Below, piece after piece: positions 55,009 through 63,876 of a stretch of DNA of 64,000 nucleotides (positions are counted from its first letter, which is position 1; each line of letters begins with the position of its first letter). The stretch is from Tolypothrix brevis GSE-NOS-MK-07-07A. GTDB lineage: Bacteria > Cyanobacteriota > Cyanobacteriia > Cyanobacteriales > Nostocaceae. The notes under the pieces are model-generated. The model had not been told where the DNA came from and ran no database searches. It saw only the letters and a program-made list of their open reading frames with translations. Location: NCBI GenBank assembly GCA_019358985.1, contig JAHHIJ010000014.1, positions 62,001-126,000 of the forward strand, in the 5' to 3' direction. Both the position numbers and the translations under genes were made by a program.

Positions 55009-55182
55009 ATGAAAAAGAAATATTTGAATCTAAGACTTTCAGAACGTCGGCTAAATATCCTCAGAGAGTATGCCGTCATGTCCGATAAATCAATGACAGG
55101 AATAATTGAAGCATATATAGACTCATTACCAAATGCTAAGATTGGCAATTCTTCAGACATCTCACGCCCTCTCAAGGAATAG
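55009..55182 (+). CDS. Ribbon-helix-helix-like protein divergent to tnpB, element 2
   Basis: 57 residues from MKKKYLNLRLSERRLNILRE; helix DKSMTGIIEAYIDSLPNAKIG ends IGNSSDISRPLKE. The first element's RHH protein ends in the same KIGNSS. The starts of the two divergent genes are 68 bases apart. Likely a repressor of tnpB or element partner; inferred. Confidence 0.7.
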   Translation: MKKKYLNLRLSERRLNILREYAVMSDKSMTGIIEAYIDSLPNAKIGNSSDISRPLKE

Positions 55183-55297
55183 TGGATTGAATTGGTTGGA
55201 GATGCCTTCATCATTGCCCGCTCCCTATCCCCACCCTATGAGTACATTGAGGGTGGGGACTTCCGCGTCTTGTTAAGCGTTGAAACGCTTACTACTT

Positions 55298-56134
55298 TTA
55301 AGAGGGCAAATTAACTTTTTTGGCTAAACCCAGAGTCTTCAAAACTTTGATGCTCCACCAAGTAACATCAACTTCCCACCAATGCAAGCCAGATTTTGCC
55401 ATTTGGGGAAAGGTGTGATGGTTGTTGTGCCAGCCTTCGCCATATGTGACAATGGATACCCACCAGAGGTTACGCGCACCGTCGTTTGCTTCAAAATTGC
55501 GATAGCCCCAAGCGTGTGTAGCGGAGTTGACAAACCAAGTTGAGTGCCAAAGCAAGACTGCTCTCACAAATATTCCGTAGACGACAAATGACCAGCCACC
55601 GATGAGATACAGCACGATACCGAGGGGAATTTGCAAAAGTAAAAAGTAGCGATCTAGCCAACGATAATATGGTTGTCGTGCTAGGTCGGGCGCATATTTG
55701 TGATAGATTTCATAATCAAAGAACTCTGAACGAGGGTAGAAAATCCAGAGCATGTGACTCCACCAAAATCCTCGTTGAGCAGAGTATGGGTCTAAATCGA
55801 CATCTTCTGTATGAGCATGATGCTGCCGGTGTCCACCAATCCAAAAAATTGGACCTCCTTGCAAAGCTAGCGCTCCGATGAGAGCGATCGCATACTCCAA
55901 CCACTTCGGGACTTGGAAACTTCGATGACTCAACAGTCGATGATACCCCAAACATATACCAATACTCCCAAATAGCCAGTGAAGAAATATCACTAGAGCT
56001 AATGCAGACCAAGAGAAAAACCAGGGAGCAAGTAAAGCTATGCCATGAAATGTAGTAAAAAATACCACATTTGTCCAATTGAGCGTCGGTGAATTTCCGC
56101 TCTCAGGAGTGCTGGCAAAAAATTTTGCAGTCAT
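55298..56134 (-). CDS. desC: Acyl-lipid delta-9 desaturase
   Basis: Introduces the first double bond into membrane acyl chains. 278 residues, four hydrophobic segments, and the three iron-binding His boxes: HRLLSH (65-70), HRQHH (102-106) and HNNHH (about 237-241). The YHRLLSHRSF and YGEGWHNNHH contexts are those of the acyl-lipid/stearoyl-type desaturases of cyanobacteria. Integral to the membrane. Divergent from a TetR-type regulator whose site may lie in the shared spacer. Confidence 0.93.
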   Translation of the reverse strand: MTAKFFASTPESGNSPTLNWTNVVFFTTFHGIALLAPWFFSWSALALVIFLHWLFGSIGICLGYHRLLSHRSFQVPKWLEYAIALIGALALQGGPIFWIGGHRQHHAHTEDVDLDPYSAQRGFWWSHMLWIFYPRSEFFDYEIYHKYAPDLARQPYYRWLDRYFLLLQIPLGIVLYLIGGWSFVVYGIFVRAVLLWHSTWFVNSATHAWGYRNFEANDGARNLWWVSIVTYGEGWHNNHHTFPQMAKSGLHWWEVDVTWWSIKVLKTLGLAKKVNLPS

Positions 56135-56307
56135 AAAAATTCCTGTCGATGGTTAAGGAAGCGATTTGCTTTTGTCGGGAGTTGCAATATGCTGGTCATA
56201 ATTTGACAGATTTTGCAAGGTTGGTTTTTGAATTGGCTCCGCAGATTGCTGAGGCTAGATGCCTCATTGCTACAAGAGTTATTCTTTTTTTTCGTGCGTT
56301 AGGCGCT

Positions 56308-56341
56308 TTGCTTAAACACCTGACGCATTGGTTTACCCGAT
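56308..56341. promoter_or_regulatory. Inverted repeat between desC and the TetR gene
   Basis: TGCGTTAGG - 15 bases - CCTGACGCA, one mismatch pair. Possible operator or transcript hairpin in the intergenic region. Confidence 0.35.
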
Positions 56342-56425
56342 TATCTGTTCAGCTCTTTCTAAAGCAATGGTTTACAGTTGAGCAAGTACCACTTACATTT
56401 TTATGCTAACAGTTCTGCGATTTGT

Positions 56426-56444
56426 ATGCAAGCGCTGCTTGCAT
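56426..56444. promoter_or_regulatory. Palindrome just upstream of the TetR start (candidate operator)
   Basis: Perfect 8-bp arms ATGCAAGC / GCTTGCAT around GCT, ending 10 bases before the ATG. Placement and symmetry fit a TetR self-regulation site. No comparison site was found elsewhere in the window. Confidence 0.5.
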
Positions 56445-56454
56445 TTTTCTTTAT

Positions 56455-57693
56455 ATGTCTTCTCAATCCCATTCAGCTCGTCAACGTCTGATTCAAGCAG
56501 CACTTGAATTATTTACCGCTTCGGGAGTCAGCGGTACTACAACCCGCCAAATTGCAGAAAAAGCAGAAGTGAATGAAGTGACGCTATTCCGGCATTTTGG
56601 CAACAAGCATGGGCTACTTTTAGCTGTCTTGGAAGAATCCGCAGCCTTTAAAAATTTAGGTGAGTCTCTTGTTCGCCGAGCAATTCCGCCTGGTAATGTG
56701 TATCAAGCTCTAAAAGATTATGCAAGTGAAAGCTTACACGCATTAGAACAAGTTCCAGAATTTGTTAGGTCTGTGGTGGGTGAAGCAGACCAATACCCAG
56801 CAGAAAATCGTCGCGCTTTGGGACGGGGGTTAACGGAAGCTAACCGTTATGTAGCAGAGTACTTAGCTACTGTAATTGAACAGGGACACTTAAATACCTA
56901 TCTACCGGCAGAAAAACTAGCGAGTTTGTTAAATGGGATGTTGCTAGGATATGCAGTAATTGAGTTTACGAGTGAATTTCACGAACTTTGGGAAGATAGA
57001 GATGATTTTCTGGAGAATTTGGTGCAGTTGTTTTTACAGGGAGCGATGTCACCCATAGTTGAGACAAGTCAATATTCCTCAAGTTTGACTGTCATAAATT
57101 CTATTAGTCGGGAAGTGGCTGATTTGCCGGCTTCTTTAGTCCATCAAATTCTGCAACAAGCGAGAAAATTGGGAGTGCAAAATTATGCATTGGCATATGT
57201 GTTATTTGCTGGTGGGTTGTCTGTTGAGGAATTAGTTGGTTTAGAGCGATCGCATCAATTTTACGATAGTCAAGGACACTTTCTACAAATTGCCACAACT
57301 ACCGGATTTCGCCAAATACCTGTCAATCAGTGGATAATGGCTACTCGCTATGGTTCCTACACTAATAATCCATTAACTAAATGGCTGAAAAGTCGTAAAG
57401 ATAATCAACCTGCTATGTTTATTCATGAATCTGGTTCGCCAATGTCAGAATCACAAATTGACGTACACTGGCACATGTGGACACAAGGACTGTTAACACC
57501 AGAAGGACAACCACCAGCAATTATTCAAACACAACAAACTTGGCGTGTAGAAATGTTGATGCGCGGTATGAGCTTAGAAAATCTTACCATTTTAACGGGA
57601 TGCGATCGCACTCAATTACAACCCTACGCCAAAAGAGCCAGAGAAAAAGCCGCTTTAGAGCAAGCAACTCGTTTAGACCAAAAACCTGGATAG
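56455..57693 (+). CDS. TetR-family regulator fused to a tyrosine-recombinase-like domain
   Basis: 412 residues. The N-terminal HTH (about 8-55, GTTTRQIAEKAEVNEVTLFR) and the TetR ligand domain (to about 200) are ordinary. From about 215 the sequence has the layout of a tyrosine recombinase core: ILQQARKLGVQNYALAYVLF, LSVEELVGLERSH, then near the end VEMLMRGMSLENLTILTGCD and a terminal QPYAKRA. The catalytic Arg/His/Tyr set looks incomplete (only a Tyr aligns in place), so it is probably used for binding. Divergent from desC, which may be one target. Confidence 0.85.
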   Translation: MSSQSHSARQRLIQAALELFTASGVSGTTTRQIAEKAEVNEVTLFRHFGNKHGLLLAVLEESAAFKNLGESLVRRAIPPGNVYQALKDYASESLHALEQVPEFVRSVVGEADQYPAENRRALGRGLTEANRYVAEYLATVIEQGHLNTYLPAEKLASLLNGMLLGYAVIEFTSEFHELWEDRDDFLENLVQLFLQGAMSPIVETSQYSSSLTVINSISREVADLPASLVHQILQQARKLGVQNYALAYVLFAGGLSVEELVGLERSHQFYDSQGHFLQIATTTGFRQIPVNQWIMATRYGSYTNNPLTKWLKSRKDNQPAMFIHESGSPMSESQIDVHWHMWTQGLLTPEGQPPAIIQTQQTWRVEMLMRGMSLENLTILTGCDRTQLQPYAKRAREKAALEQATRLDQKPG

Positions 57694-57733
57694 TTGTTGT
57701 TTGTTAGTTGGAGCGTTGTTGGGTGTTGAGTGA

Positions 57734-57952
57734 ATGAGAGCGCGATTAACTTTGATTTCAGCATTCATAACCACAGCTTGTATTGTGGTTACGACAACTT
57801 CTTTATTTGTAACGACAGCTTGTGTTGTGGTTACGACAACTTCTGCATTCATCACCACAGCTTATGTTGTGTTTGCGACAACACCTGCGTTTCTGATGAA
57901 AGCTTACGTTGTGGTAACGACAACTTATGCATTTATAACCACAGAGTGCTGA
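57734..57952 (+). CDS. Threonine/valine-rich repeat ORF (doubtful gene)
   Basis: 72 residues with about 4.5 copies of a 14-residue repeat ending in VVVTTT. Encoded by 42-bp DNA repeats which are open in several frames and on the other strand, so the ORF may be a by-product. No clear ribosome site. A surface beta-helical peptide is conceivable but unsupported. Confidence 0.25.
   Translation: MRARLTLISAFITTACIVVTTTSLFVTTACVVVTTTSAFITTAYVVFATTPAFLMKAYVVVTTTYAFITTEC
57762..57950. repeat. 42-bp minisatellite
   Basis: Four full units, each with GCATTCATAACCACAGC and TTGTGGTTACGACAACTTCT as diagnostic pieces, and a partial fifth. Unit length is a multiple of 3, which keeps all frames open. Confidence 0.85.
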
Positions 57953-57997
57953 AAATCTGATAAACAAGAAACTCAGGACTCAAAAATTTCGTTTTTG

Positions 57998-58360
57998 ACA
58001 AGATTACTGAACCCACTCAATTGCAGCAAAGGGCTTTGAATTTGCTCGGTGTTTCTCTAATTTGTATCCAGTAAACCTCTTGTTCTGCTTTAAGCATTAT
58101 TTCCCGTCCGTATCCTTGACCGCGCAGCGATTGAGCAACCCACAGGTGAGAAATAAACAGCCATCCCCAGTGTGTTTCACCGACTAAACCACCGACAATT
58201 TCACTGTTACTATCTCGAATGAAGATGACCAAGGGATATGCAACATCCTTTTGCTTTTGATTATTGTTGTTGTAGTTGAGAATCTTACCGATAACAGTAC
58301 GAATATCTTCTGCCGACGGATTATCCTCAACCGTTATTGTTAGGTTAGTTCTACTCCTTG
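57998..58360 (-). pseudogene. Broken GNAT acetyltransferase gene
   Basis: Frame read on the minus strand: LTITVEDNPSAEDIRTVIG ... NSEIVGGLVGETHWGWLF ... SLRGQGYGREIMLKAEQE, a clear GNAT N-terminal and acetyl-CoA-binding (RGQGYG) part. There is no ATG at the expected front, and after AEQE the frame changes; the C-terminal third of the fold is gone. A different frame afterwards reads FTGYKLEKHRANSKPFAAIE and resembles the tail of such a protein, so a deletion with frameshift probably occurred near 58080. Confidence 0.6.
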
Positions 58361-58535
58361 TTCCCCTTTCTCCATCTTTCTCTTCTTCCCTGTCCCTATA
58401 GATAATAGAATAGAAACTCAGCCTTAATATTGCCTTTAATTACTAGAAGAAAAATTTAGTAGCAAATTTGACTGAATTGGATCGACAAAAGTCTGTACGA
58501 ACTTTGTAGCATCAAAAACGCTTGTGATATTTCCT

Positions 58536-60647
58536 ATGGATTCCCGGATTCGCTTTTTAATGTGCGCCCCTGACCACTATGATGTGGACTATGTGATCAA
58601 CCCCTGGATGGAAGGGAATATTCACAAGTCATCACGCGATCGCGCTGTGCAACAGTGGCAAAAACTGCATCTTCTACTCAAAGAACACGCTATTGTAGAC
58701 TTGGTTGCACCCCAAAAAGGTGTACCGGACATGGTATTTACCGCCAACGCTGGCTTAGTGTTGGGTAATAACGTTGTTCTCAGCCGCTTTTTACACAAAG
58801 AGCGTCAGGGTGAGGAACCTTACTTTAAACAATGGTTTGAAGAAAACGGCTACACAGTCAACGAACTACCGAAAGATTTGCCCTTTGAAGGTGCGGGAGA
58901 CGCACTTCTAGACCGAGAAGGACGCTGGTTATGGGCGGGATACGGCTTTCGTTCAGAATTAGATTCTCACCCCTATTTAGCGAAGTGGCTGGATATTGAG
59001 GTGGTGTCTTTACGCTTGACAGATGAGCGCTTTTATCACCTGGATACTTGCTTTTGTCCCCTTGCCAATGGCTATTTGCTGTATTATCCAGGTGCCTTTG
59101 ATTCTTACTCCAACCGCATGATTGAAATGCGCGTCGCACCAGAAAAGCGGATTGCAATTGCAGAAGCGGACGCGGTAAACTTTGCCTGCAATACGGTGAA
59201 TGTAAACCATATTGTGATTATGAACAAGGCTTCAGATGCTTTGAAAGCAAGCCTTGAAAATGCGGGTTTCCAAGTGATGGAAACACCCTTAACAGAATTT
59301 CTCAAAGCAGGTGGTGCAGCAAAATGTCTGACGCTGCGAGTGACCGAACCAGTACGTGATGAAGTTCACGCGAATGTTTCGGTAGAAAGTCGGATTATTC
59401 GCATTGAAGGACACTTGCTCGATTCTGGTTTGATTAACCGCGCTTTGGATATGATTATCGATAGCGGTGGTAGTTTCCAAGTGCTGAATTTCAACTTGGG
59501 AGAACAGCGACAAAGTACTTCAGCCGCTGAGGTGAAGGTGTCGGCGCCTTCCCATCAAGTGATGGAAGAAATTATATCTCACCTAATTGATTTGGGTGCG
59601 GTAGATTTGCCTCAAGATGAGCGCGACGCCAAACTTGAGCCTGTATTGCAAGCAGGAGTTGCACCAGATGATTTTTATGTAAGTACGATTTATCCGACTG
59701 AAGTGCGGATTAACGGTGAATGGGTGAAAGTGGTTTCCCAGCGGATGGATGGTGCGATCGCAGTGATCGAAACTCCTGATGGTTGGTTGGCGCGGTGTAA
59801 AATTTTACGCGATTTAGAAATAGGCGAATATGTAGTTGTTGATGTGCAAGGTATCCGCACCGTCCGCAGACCAGAATCGCGAGAACAACGCAACTCTCAA
59901 GAATTCAGCTTTATGTCGTCGGGTGTTTCCAGCGAACGCCGGGTGGAAATAGTTGTGGAGCAGGTGGCGTGGGAGTTACGTAAAATTCGTGATACGGGTG
60001 GTAAAGTAGTTGTCACAGCGGGTCCTGTGGTGATTCACACTGGCGGTGGCGAACATTTGGCGCGATTGGTTAGAGAAGGATATGTCCAAGCTCTGTTGGG
60101 TGGAAATGCGATCGCAGTCCACGATATGGAGCAAAATATGATGGGGACTTCTCTCGGTGTGGATATGAAACGGGGTGTCGCTGTGCGCGGTGGACATCGC
60201 CACCATTTGAAGGTAATTAATACTGTCCGCCGTCATGGTAGCATTGCTGCGGCTGTAGAAGCGGGAGTGTTTAAGTGTGGTGTCATGTATGAGTGTGTCC
60301 GCGCTGGTGTACCTTTCAGCCTCGCGGGTTCCATTCGCGATGATGGTCCTTTGCCGGATACGCAGATGGATTTGATTCAGGCTCAGGAGGAATATGCAAA
60401 GCTACTTAAAGGTGCAGATATGATTTTGATGTTATCATCAATGCTGCACTCTATCGGCGTGGGGAATATGACTCCGGCTGGGGTGAAGATGGTTTGTGTG
60501 GATATTAATCCAGCTGTGGTGACAAAATTAAGCGATCGCGGTTCCATTGAATCGGTTGGTGTGGTGACAGATGTCGGGTTGTTTTTGAGTCTGTTGGTGC
60601 AGCAGTTGGATAAGTTGACTAGTCCTTATCAAGCTGTGGTAGGTTAG
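58536..60647 (+). CDS. agrE: AgrE: arginine-guanidine-removing enzyme (ornithine/ammonia-forming) with cyclodeaminase-like C-terminus
   Basis: Converts arginine to ornithine and ammonia, and the C-terminal domain turns ornithine to proline; a main route for using cyanophycin-derived arginine. 703 residues from the ATG giving MDSRIRFLMCAPDHYDVDYV, matching the length known for Anabaena AgrE; a GTG at 58524 adds four residues. The amidinotransferase-fold domain has nucleophile Cys264 (GGAAKCLTLRV), with FEGAGDALLD and HLDTCFCPL. The middle is a LOR-type domain and the rest is TIGR00300-like. Cys position agrees with the published catalytic Cys264. Confidence 0.95.
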   Translation: MDSRIRFLMCAPDHYDVDYVINPWMEGNIHKSSRDRAVQQWQKLHLLLKEHAIVDLVAPQKGVPDMVFTANAGLVLGNNVVLSRFLHKERQGEEPYFKQWFEENGYTVNELPKDLPFEGAGDALLDREGRWLWAGYGFRSELDSHPYLAKWLDIEVVSLRLTDERFYHLDTCFCPLANGYLLYYPGAFDSYSNRMIEMRVAPEKRIAIAEADAVNFACNTVNVNHIVIMNKASDALKASLENAGFQVMETPLTEFLKAGGAAKCLTLRVTEPVRDEVHANVSVESRIIRIEGHLLDSGLINRALDMIIDSGGSFQVLNFNLGEQRQSTSAAEVKVSAPSHQVMEEIISHLIDLGAVDLPQDERDAKLEPVLQAGVAPDDFYVSTIYPTEVRINGEWVKVVSQRMDGAIAVIETPDGWLARCKILRDLEIGEYVVVDVQGIRTVRRPESREQRNSQEFSFMSSGVSSERRVEIVVEQVAWELRKIRDTGGKVVVTAGPVVIHTGGGEHLARLVREGYVQALLGGNAIAVHDMEQNMMGTSLGVDMKRGVAVRGGHRHHLKVINTVRRHGSIAAAVEAGVFKCGVMYECVRAGVPFSLAGSIRDDGPLPDTQMDLIQAQEEYAKLLKGADMILMLSSMLHSIGVGNMTPAGVKMVCVDINPAVVTKLSDRGSIESVGVVTDVGLFLSLLVQQLDKLTSPYQAVVG

Positions 60648-60721
60648 GAAACGTAGACGCGCAAGCGGCTTGCCGCAGGCTACCGCGAAGACGCCAAGGA
60701 CGCCAAGAAAGGGAGAAAGGG
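60648..60721. repeat. GACGCCAAG-type repeat stretch
   Basis: GTAGACGCGCAAGCGGCTTG and CCGCAGGCTACCGCG, followed by GACGCCAAGGACGCCAAG, a common cyanobacterial intergenic repeat. It occupies the short gap after agrE. Confidence 0.65.
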
Positions 60722-61222
60722 ATGGAAGGGGTAGCTTTTAAGAGTGGGTTACAGGTTCGTTGGGTCAGTTTTATTGCTGATTTTCTGCTTGCGGGGATGG
60801 TTGTCGGACCGCTGGCAGCTCCTTTTCTTGCTGCGTCTGGGTTGCCAATGTTAAGTTTGATTGCGGACATCATTTATTTCATGGGAAATCATGTATGTCC
60901 GCAACCTAATATGGGGTTAGATTTGGCACCGCCGTTTATTATGGCTGTATGTATGCGCTGTTACGGTACGGTAACGGGTTTGCTGTTTACTCGGTTGCTG
61001 TATGGGGTGACTGGTGGTAAGGGTTTTTACTGGTTGAGTCAGTATGGCTGGAATGGTGCGGCGACTTCAACTGTGTTAATGATGGCTTATCCGTGGGAGT
61101 TAGCAGCGCAGGTTTTAGGTTGGTGGAATTTTAACAATTATTTGGTTACGCCGTTTGGGTTGATTACTGGTTTGGCTTGGGGATTGTTTACTATGCCAAT
61201 ATTGCACCATCGTAAGTATTAA
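60722..61222 (+). CDS. DUF2085-family membrane protein
   Basis: 166 residues with three to four hydrophobic segments. The family motifs are present: MGNHVCPQPNMGLDL and AVCMRCYGTVTGLLF, conserved Cys/His in the membrane loops that may hold metal or redox sites. It follows agrE after a repeat-filled 74-base gap. Function of the family is unknown. Confidence 0.87.
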   Translation: MEGVAFKSGLQVRWVSFIADFLLAGMVVGPLAAPFLAASGLPMLSLIADIIYFMGNHVCPQPNMGLDLAPPFIMAVCMRCYGTVTGLLFTRLLYGVTGGKGFYWLSQYGWNGAATSTVLMMAYPWELAAQVLGWWNFNNYLVTPFGLITGLAWGLFTMPILHHRKY

Positions 61223-61472
61223 AAGATATATCTGTAGGCTGTTGCAAAAATAGGCGCAAACTGTTGGTAGGTAGACCTAAATAATCGCGCCGAAAATTAG
61301 CTTGTACCCGATTTTGGGTGATAAATAAGTCAATATGGTCTGCTAAGGGAAATAACTTCAATGGTGAACGACCTCGCGGTCGGTTGATGTTGCGGATGAA
61401 AACAGCGATTTTCGGTTGGTGTAAGCGATCGCCACGGAGACGTTGTATTTTAGCTAGTAGGGAGAGAGGCAA
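61212..61472 (-). pseudogene. Probable N-terminal-domain fragment of a glycosyltransferase-like gene
   Basis: About 85 residues in one frame: AKIQRLRGDRLHQPKIAVFI ... RSPLKLFPLADHIDLFITQN ... LPTNSLRLFLQQPTD. The pattern of sugar-transferase N-terminal domains (PKIxVFIRN, ADHIDLFITQ) is suggestive. No start fits it on this strand and it ends in the neighbour's sequence, so it is a decayed piece. Low confidence in identity. Confidence 0.35.
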
Positions 61473-61665
61473 GCAAGGGTTGGCTCTCTCCCTACCCGCC
61501 TTTATTACTTATTTTATTTTTTGGTAGTTCCTTTCTGGAAACGCTCTTCTTTTTTTGTAGGAAATAATGACCTATCTGACGTTTTTTCCAACTTACCTTA
61601 ACCTGTCATAATGGGTTGGCTTCAACTACTGACACTCAATATTACAAATCGGTAAAACAAATGCT
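61223..61665. other. Gap with a gene fragment
   Basis: About 440 bases. Besides the minus-strand fragment above nothing else is recognisable; the final 100 bases before 61666 are AT-rich and may hold the promoter of the next gene. Confidence 0.45.
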
Positions 61666-63141
61666 ATGAATTCAAGCAAGACAGACACTACTCGATATCT
61701 TTGTGCAGCTGCTTATCTTGATAGTAACTTTCGTAACTCAGTGATACAGCAGATTTTTAAGGAGGAGTACAAGGCTATTGCTATATCCCATGATGTTGAC
61801 TTACCAATCGTAATTCAACATTGTCTTGGAGCAAAAAAACGAGAATTTATCCGCAACTTATTGCTAGCGCCATTATTCGTAGCACAATTAGCTAGTTCAA
61901 TTCAAGATGAATCATTCCACTGGTGGAGGGATTTGATTTTTCTTCCATTCAACTGGAGCAATTTTATTTATTTTCTAGTGGCTTTCAGCATTATCATTGT
62001 AGATAAATGGTTTATTCGCTATGTAAGACTTGCAAAAGATTTGTCTAAAGCGAATTTTGGGCAATTTTATTTGCATCTTAAACAAAATGAAAGAGCTAAA
62101 AATATACTGGCAGAATTAGCTAAAGCCCAACAAAGCAACGTCATAGTTTTTGGAGAATTTTCGCCCTTTCCTGGTTCGGGGTTTGACGATGGTGGATGGT
62201 CGTTTTCTTTGAATCTTAATCAAGGAAAAGAGCAAATGGGGAACGTACTACAACCTAAACCATTTCAAATTGAAGAATTATATGAATTTATAGCGCATCA
62301 TATTAAAACACTCGATTTACCTGGTCTAAGTATTGAAGATAAGTTATGTGTAGATGGAGAAAAAATTAGAGACAATAAGTTATTTATAGCGGAGCGATTT
62401 ACCCGTCCTTATTCTCAGTTGAACTCCGAGGAAATTAAAAAATTTGTGAATACAACAGCTTATCATATTCGCTATTACAAGCACATTAAAGTAATTAGCT
62501 GGAACGGGGACTTTATATTTTCCGTATTTCTTAGATTTGTAAAAAATCAAAAAAAAATATTTGTAGAAAATAGTTATTTTCTACTGCCACCTATAAAGAC
62601 TGAATATCGCCAAGTTGATACTCTCAACTCGAAACTTAACTTGAGAAAAGTCAATCAACTGCTAGTTGAATCTCTGTTAACAACAGTGTTTCTTTCGCCA
62701 TTTTCACCTGTTATGGTGGTTTTTGGTGCATTCATGGAGTTTTGGGGGGATAGGAAATATCGTAAAGAAATGAGATATCAAATTAAGGAGATGCCTAATT
62801 TCAATTATGGAGCTATTACTAGTGTTAGGGAATTGGCAACTTCTTCAAATTACACTCATTACTTTCAAAAACTTGACAGAGAAATGTACCTGAAGGTTAT
62901 TGAACGTCAAATTATAGATAGTCTCAGTGAATTCTTGGACAGCAAAAATATAGATACTTCAGAATTAACTGAAAGACGCACAGCCATATTTAACAGTGGG
63001 GTGCTAGTTTCTGGTGGGTCTTTTCAGGCTACAAATGTTTCTTCAGGCACAAACACAAAAGCAATAATTAATGGAGTTAGTGGATTGGTTCAATCAGTAA
63101 CATCTAAAGCAGGAGTTTCCCAAAAGCATAACAAAAAGTGA
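61666..63141 (+). CDS. Large membrane hypothetical protein of a two-gene cassette
   Basis: 491 residues with three hydrophobic segments (about 62-80, 95-115 and 345-368). The parts between are soluble, with a polar domain at about 150-300 (FGEFSPFPGSGFDDGGWSFS). The last 60 residues hold FNSGVLVSGGSFQATNV and SSGTNTKAI, a motif repeated in the next protein as VTGGHFWADNVASGNNTMAI. No family recognised. Probably an operon with 63232-63792 (90 bases apart, same strand). Confidence 0.7.
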   Translation: MNSSKTDTTRYLCAAAYLDSNFRNSVIQQIFKEEYKAIAISHDVDLPIVIQHCLGAKKREFIRNLLLAPLFVAQLASSIQDESFHWWRDLIFLPFNWSNFIYFLVAFSIIIVDKWFIRYVRLAKDLSKANFGQFYLHLKQNERAKNILAELAKAQQSNVIVFGEFSPFPGSGFDDGGWSFSLNLNQGKEQMGNVLQPKPFQIEELYEFIAHHIKTLDLPGLSIEDKLCVDGEKIRDNKLFIAERFTRPYSQLNSEEIKKFVNTTAYHIRYYKHIKVISWNGDFIFSVFLRFVKNQKKIFVENSYFLLPPIKTEYRQVDTLNSKLNLRKVNQLLVESLLTTVFLSPFSPVMVVFGAFMEFWGDRKYRKEMRYQIKEMPNFNYGAITSVRELATSSNYTHYFQKLDREMYLKVIERQIIDSLSEFLDSKNIDTSELTERRTAIFNSGVLVSGGSFQATNVSSGTNTKAIINGVSGLVQSVTSKAGVSQKHNKK

Positions 63142-63231
63142 TGTAAATGAAAGCACTCGCTATTTTATATCTGCAAGTAATTGTTGTTTGAAGACTTAAT
63201 AAAATGTTTACAGGTAAACATGGAGGACGTG

Positions 63232-63792
63232 ATGAGCAGTAATTCTGAAAATCAAGGTATACAGGTTACTGGAGGTCATTTTTGGGCTGACAATGTAGCA
63301 TCAGGAAATAATACAATGGCTATTAAAAATATGAGCAATACAAATCAAGACAAGAGTAGCAACATTAAATTTGGCAATGTTGGTGGTGATATTGGTGCCT
63401 TTGCCAGTGGAGATATTACTGGTGTCGCGGGTAAAAACATAACTGGTGCGGCAGGTCGTGATATTAGTGGTACTGTAACGAGTAGTATTGGTCAACTTGC
63501 AGACTCAGATATTCCAGAAGCACCGAAGTTAGTAGAATTGCTAACGCAATTGCAAGAAGTAATTGAGTCTGACGCAAACTTAAGTGATGAAGACAAGACT
63601 GAAGCATTAGAACAGGTGAAAGCCTTAGCGGAAGCAGGGAAAAAACCTCAAGAAGGGACAATGCAAAAGACAGCAAAAACAGCTATCAGGATTTTGAAAG
63701 GAATAATTTCAGATTTACCTGCTGTAGCTACACTAGCTGAAGCTGGTAAAACACTGATTCCCATGATTGCTGGTTTATTCAATCTAGGCTAG
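63232..63792 (+). CDS. Gly/Asn-rich repeat protein, second gene of the cassette
   Basis: 186 residues from MSSNSENQGIQVTGGHFWA, with the ATG at 63220 as an alternative and a longer open frame upstream. It shares the GG-F-A-NV-SG-N motif with the preceding protein, then a repeat series GDIGAFASGDITGVAGKNIT and AGRDISGTV that would form a small beta-solenoid. The C-terminal helical part (about 95-186) ends in LLTQLQEVIESDANLSDEDK ... PAVATLAEAGKTLIP, a type of module found in several cyanobacterial proteins. No signal peptide. Function unknown. Confidence 0.7.
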   Translation: MSSNSENQGIQVTGGHFWADNVASGNNTMAIKNMSNTNQDKSSNIKFGNVGGDIGAFASGDITGVAGKNITGAAGRDISGTVTSSIGQLADSDIPEAPKLVELLTQLQEVIESDANLSDEDKTEALEQVKALAEAGKKPQEGTMQKTAKTAIRILKGIISDLPAVATLAEAGKTLIPMIAGLFNLG

Positions 63793-63876
63793 TTGTAGCG
63801 AGGTTATTAACCCAAGTTGCGGGTATCACCCTCCGGGTGCTTTTCACCTAACAAATCATGTGATCGCACAGTGCGG

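Larger units (their letters stand above)
53585..55275 (-). mobile_element. IS200/IS605-type TnpB element 2
   Basis: tnpB plus a divergent RHH gene, without TnpA. The right-end hairpin CCCACAGTTGG ... CTGAACTGTGGG (53592-53620) overlaps the last tnpB codons and stop. The left end is in the CCCACCCTATG ... AGGGTGGGGACTTCC region. The same module architecture as the element at 47003-48590, but only distant protein similarity, so they are not copies of one another. Confidence 0.7.

Noticed and set aside
56149-56409. 86-residue ORF between desC and the TetR gene
   Set aside because: Covers the divergent promoter region with inverted repeats; no family signal.
57673-57858. Minus-strand ORF over the minisatellite
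   Set aside because: Frame stays open only because the repeat is 42 bp long.
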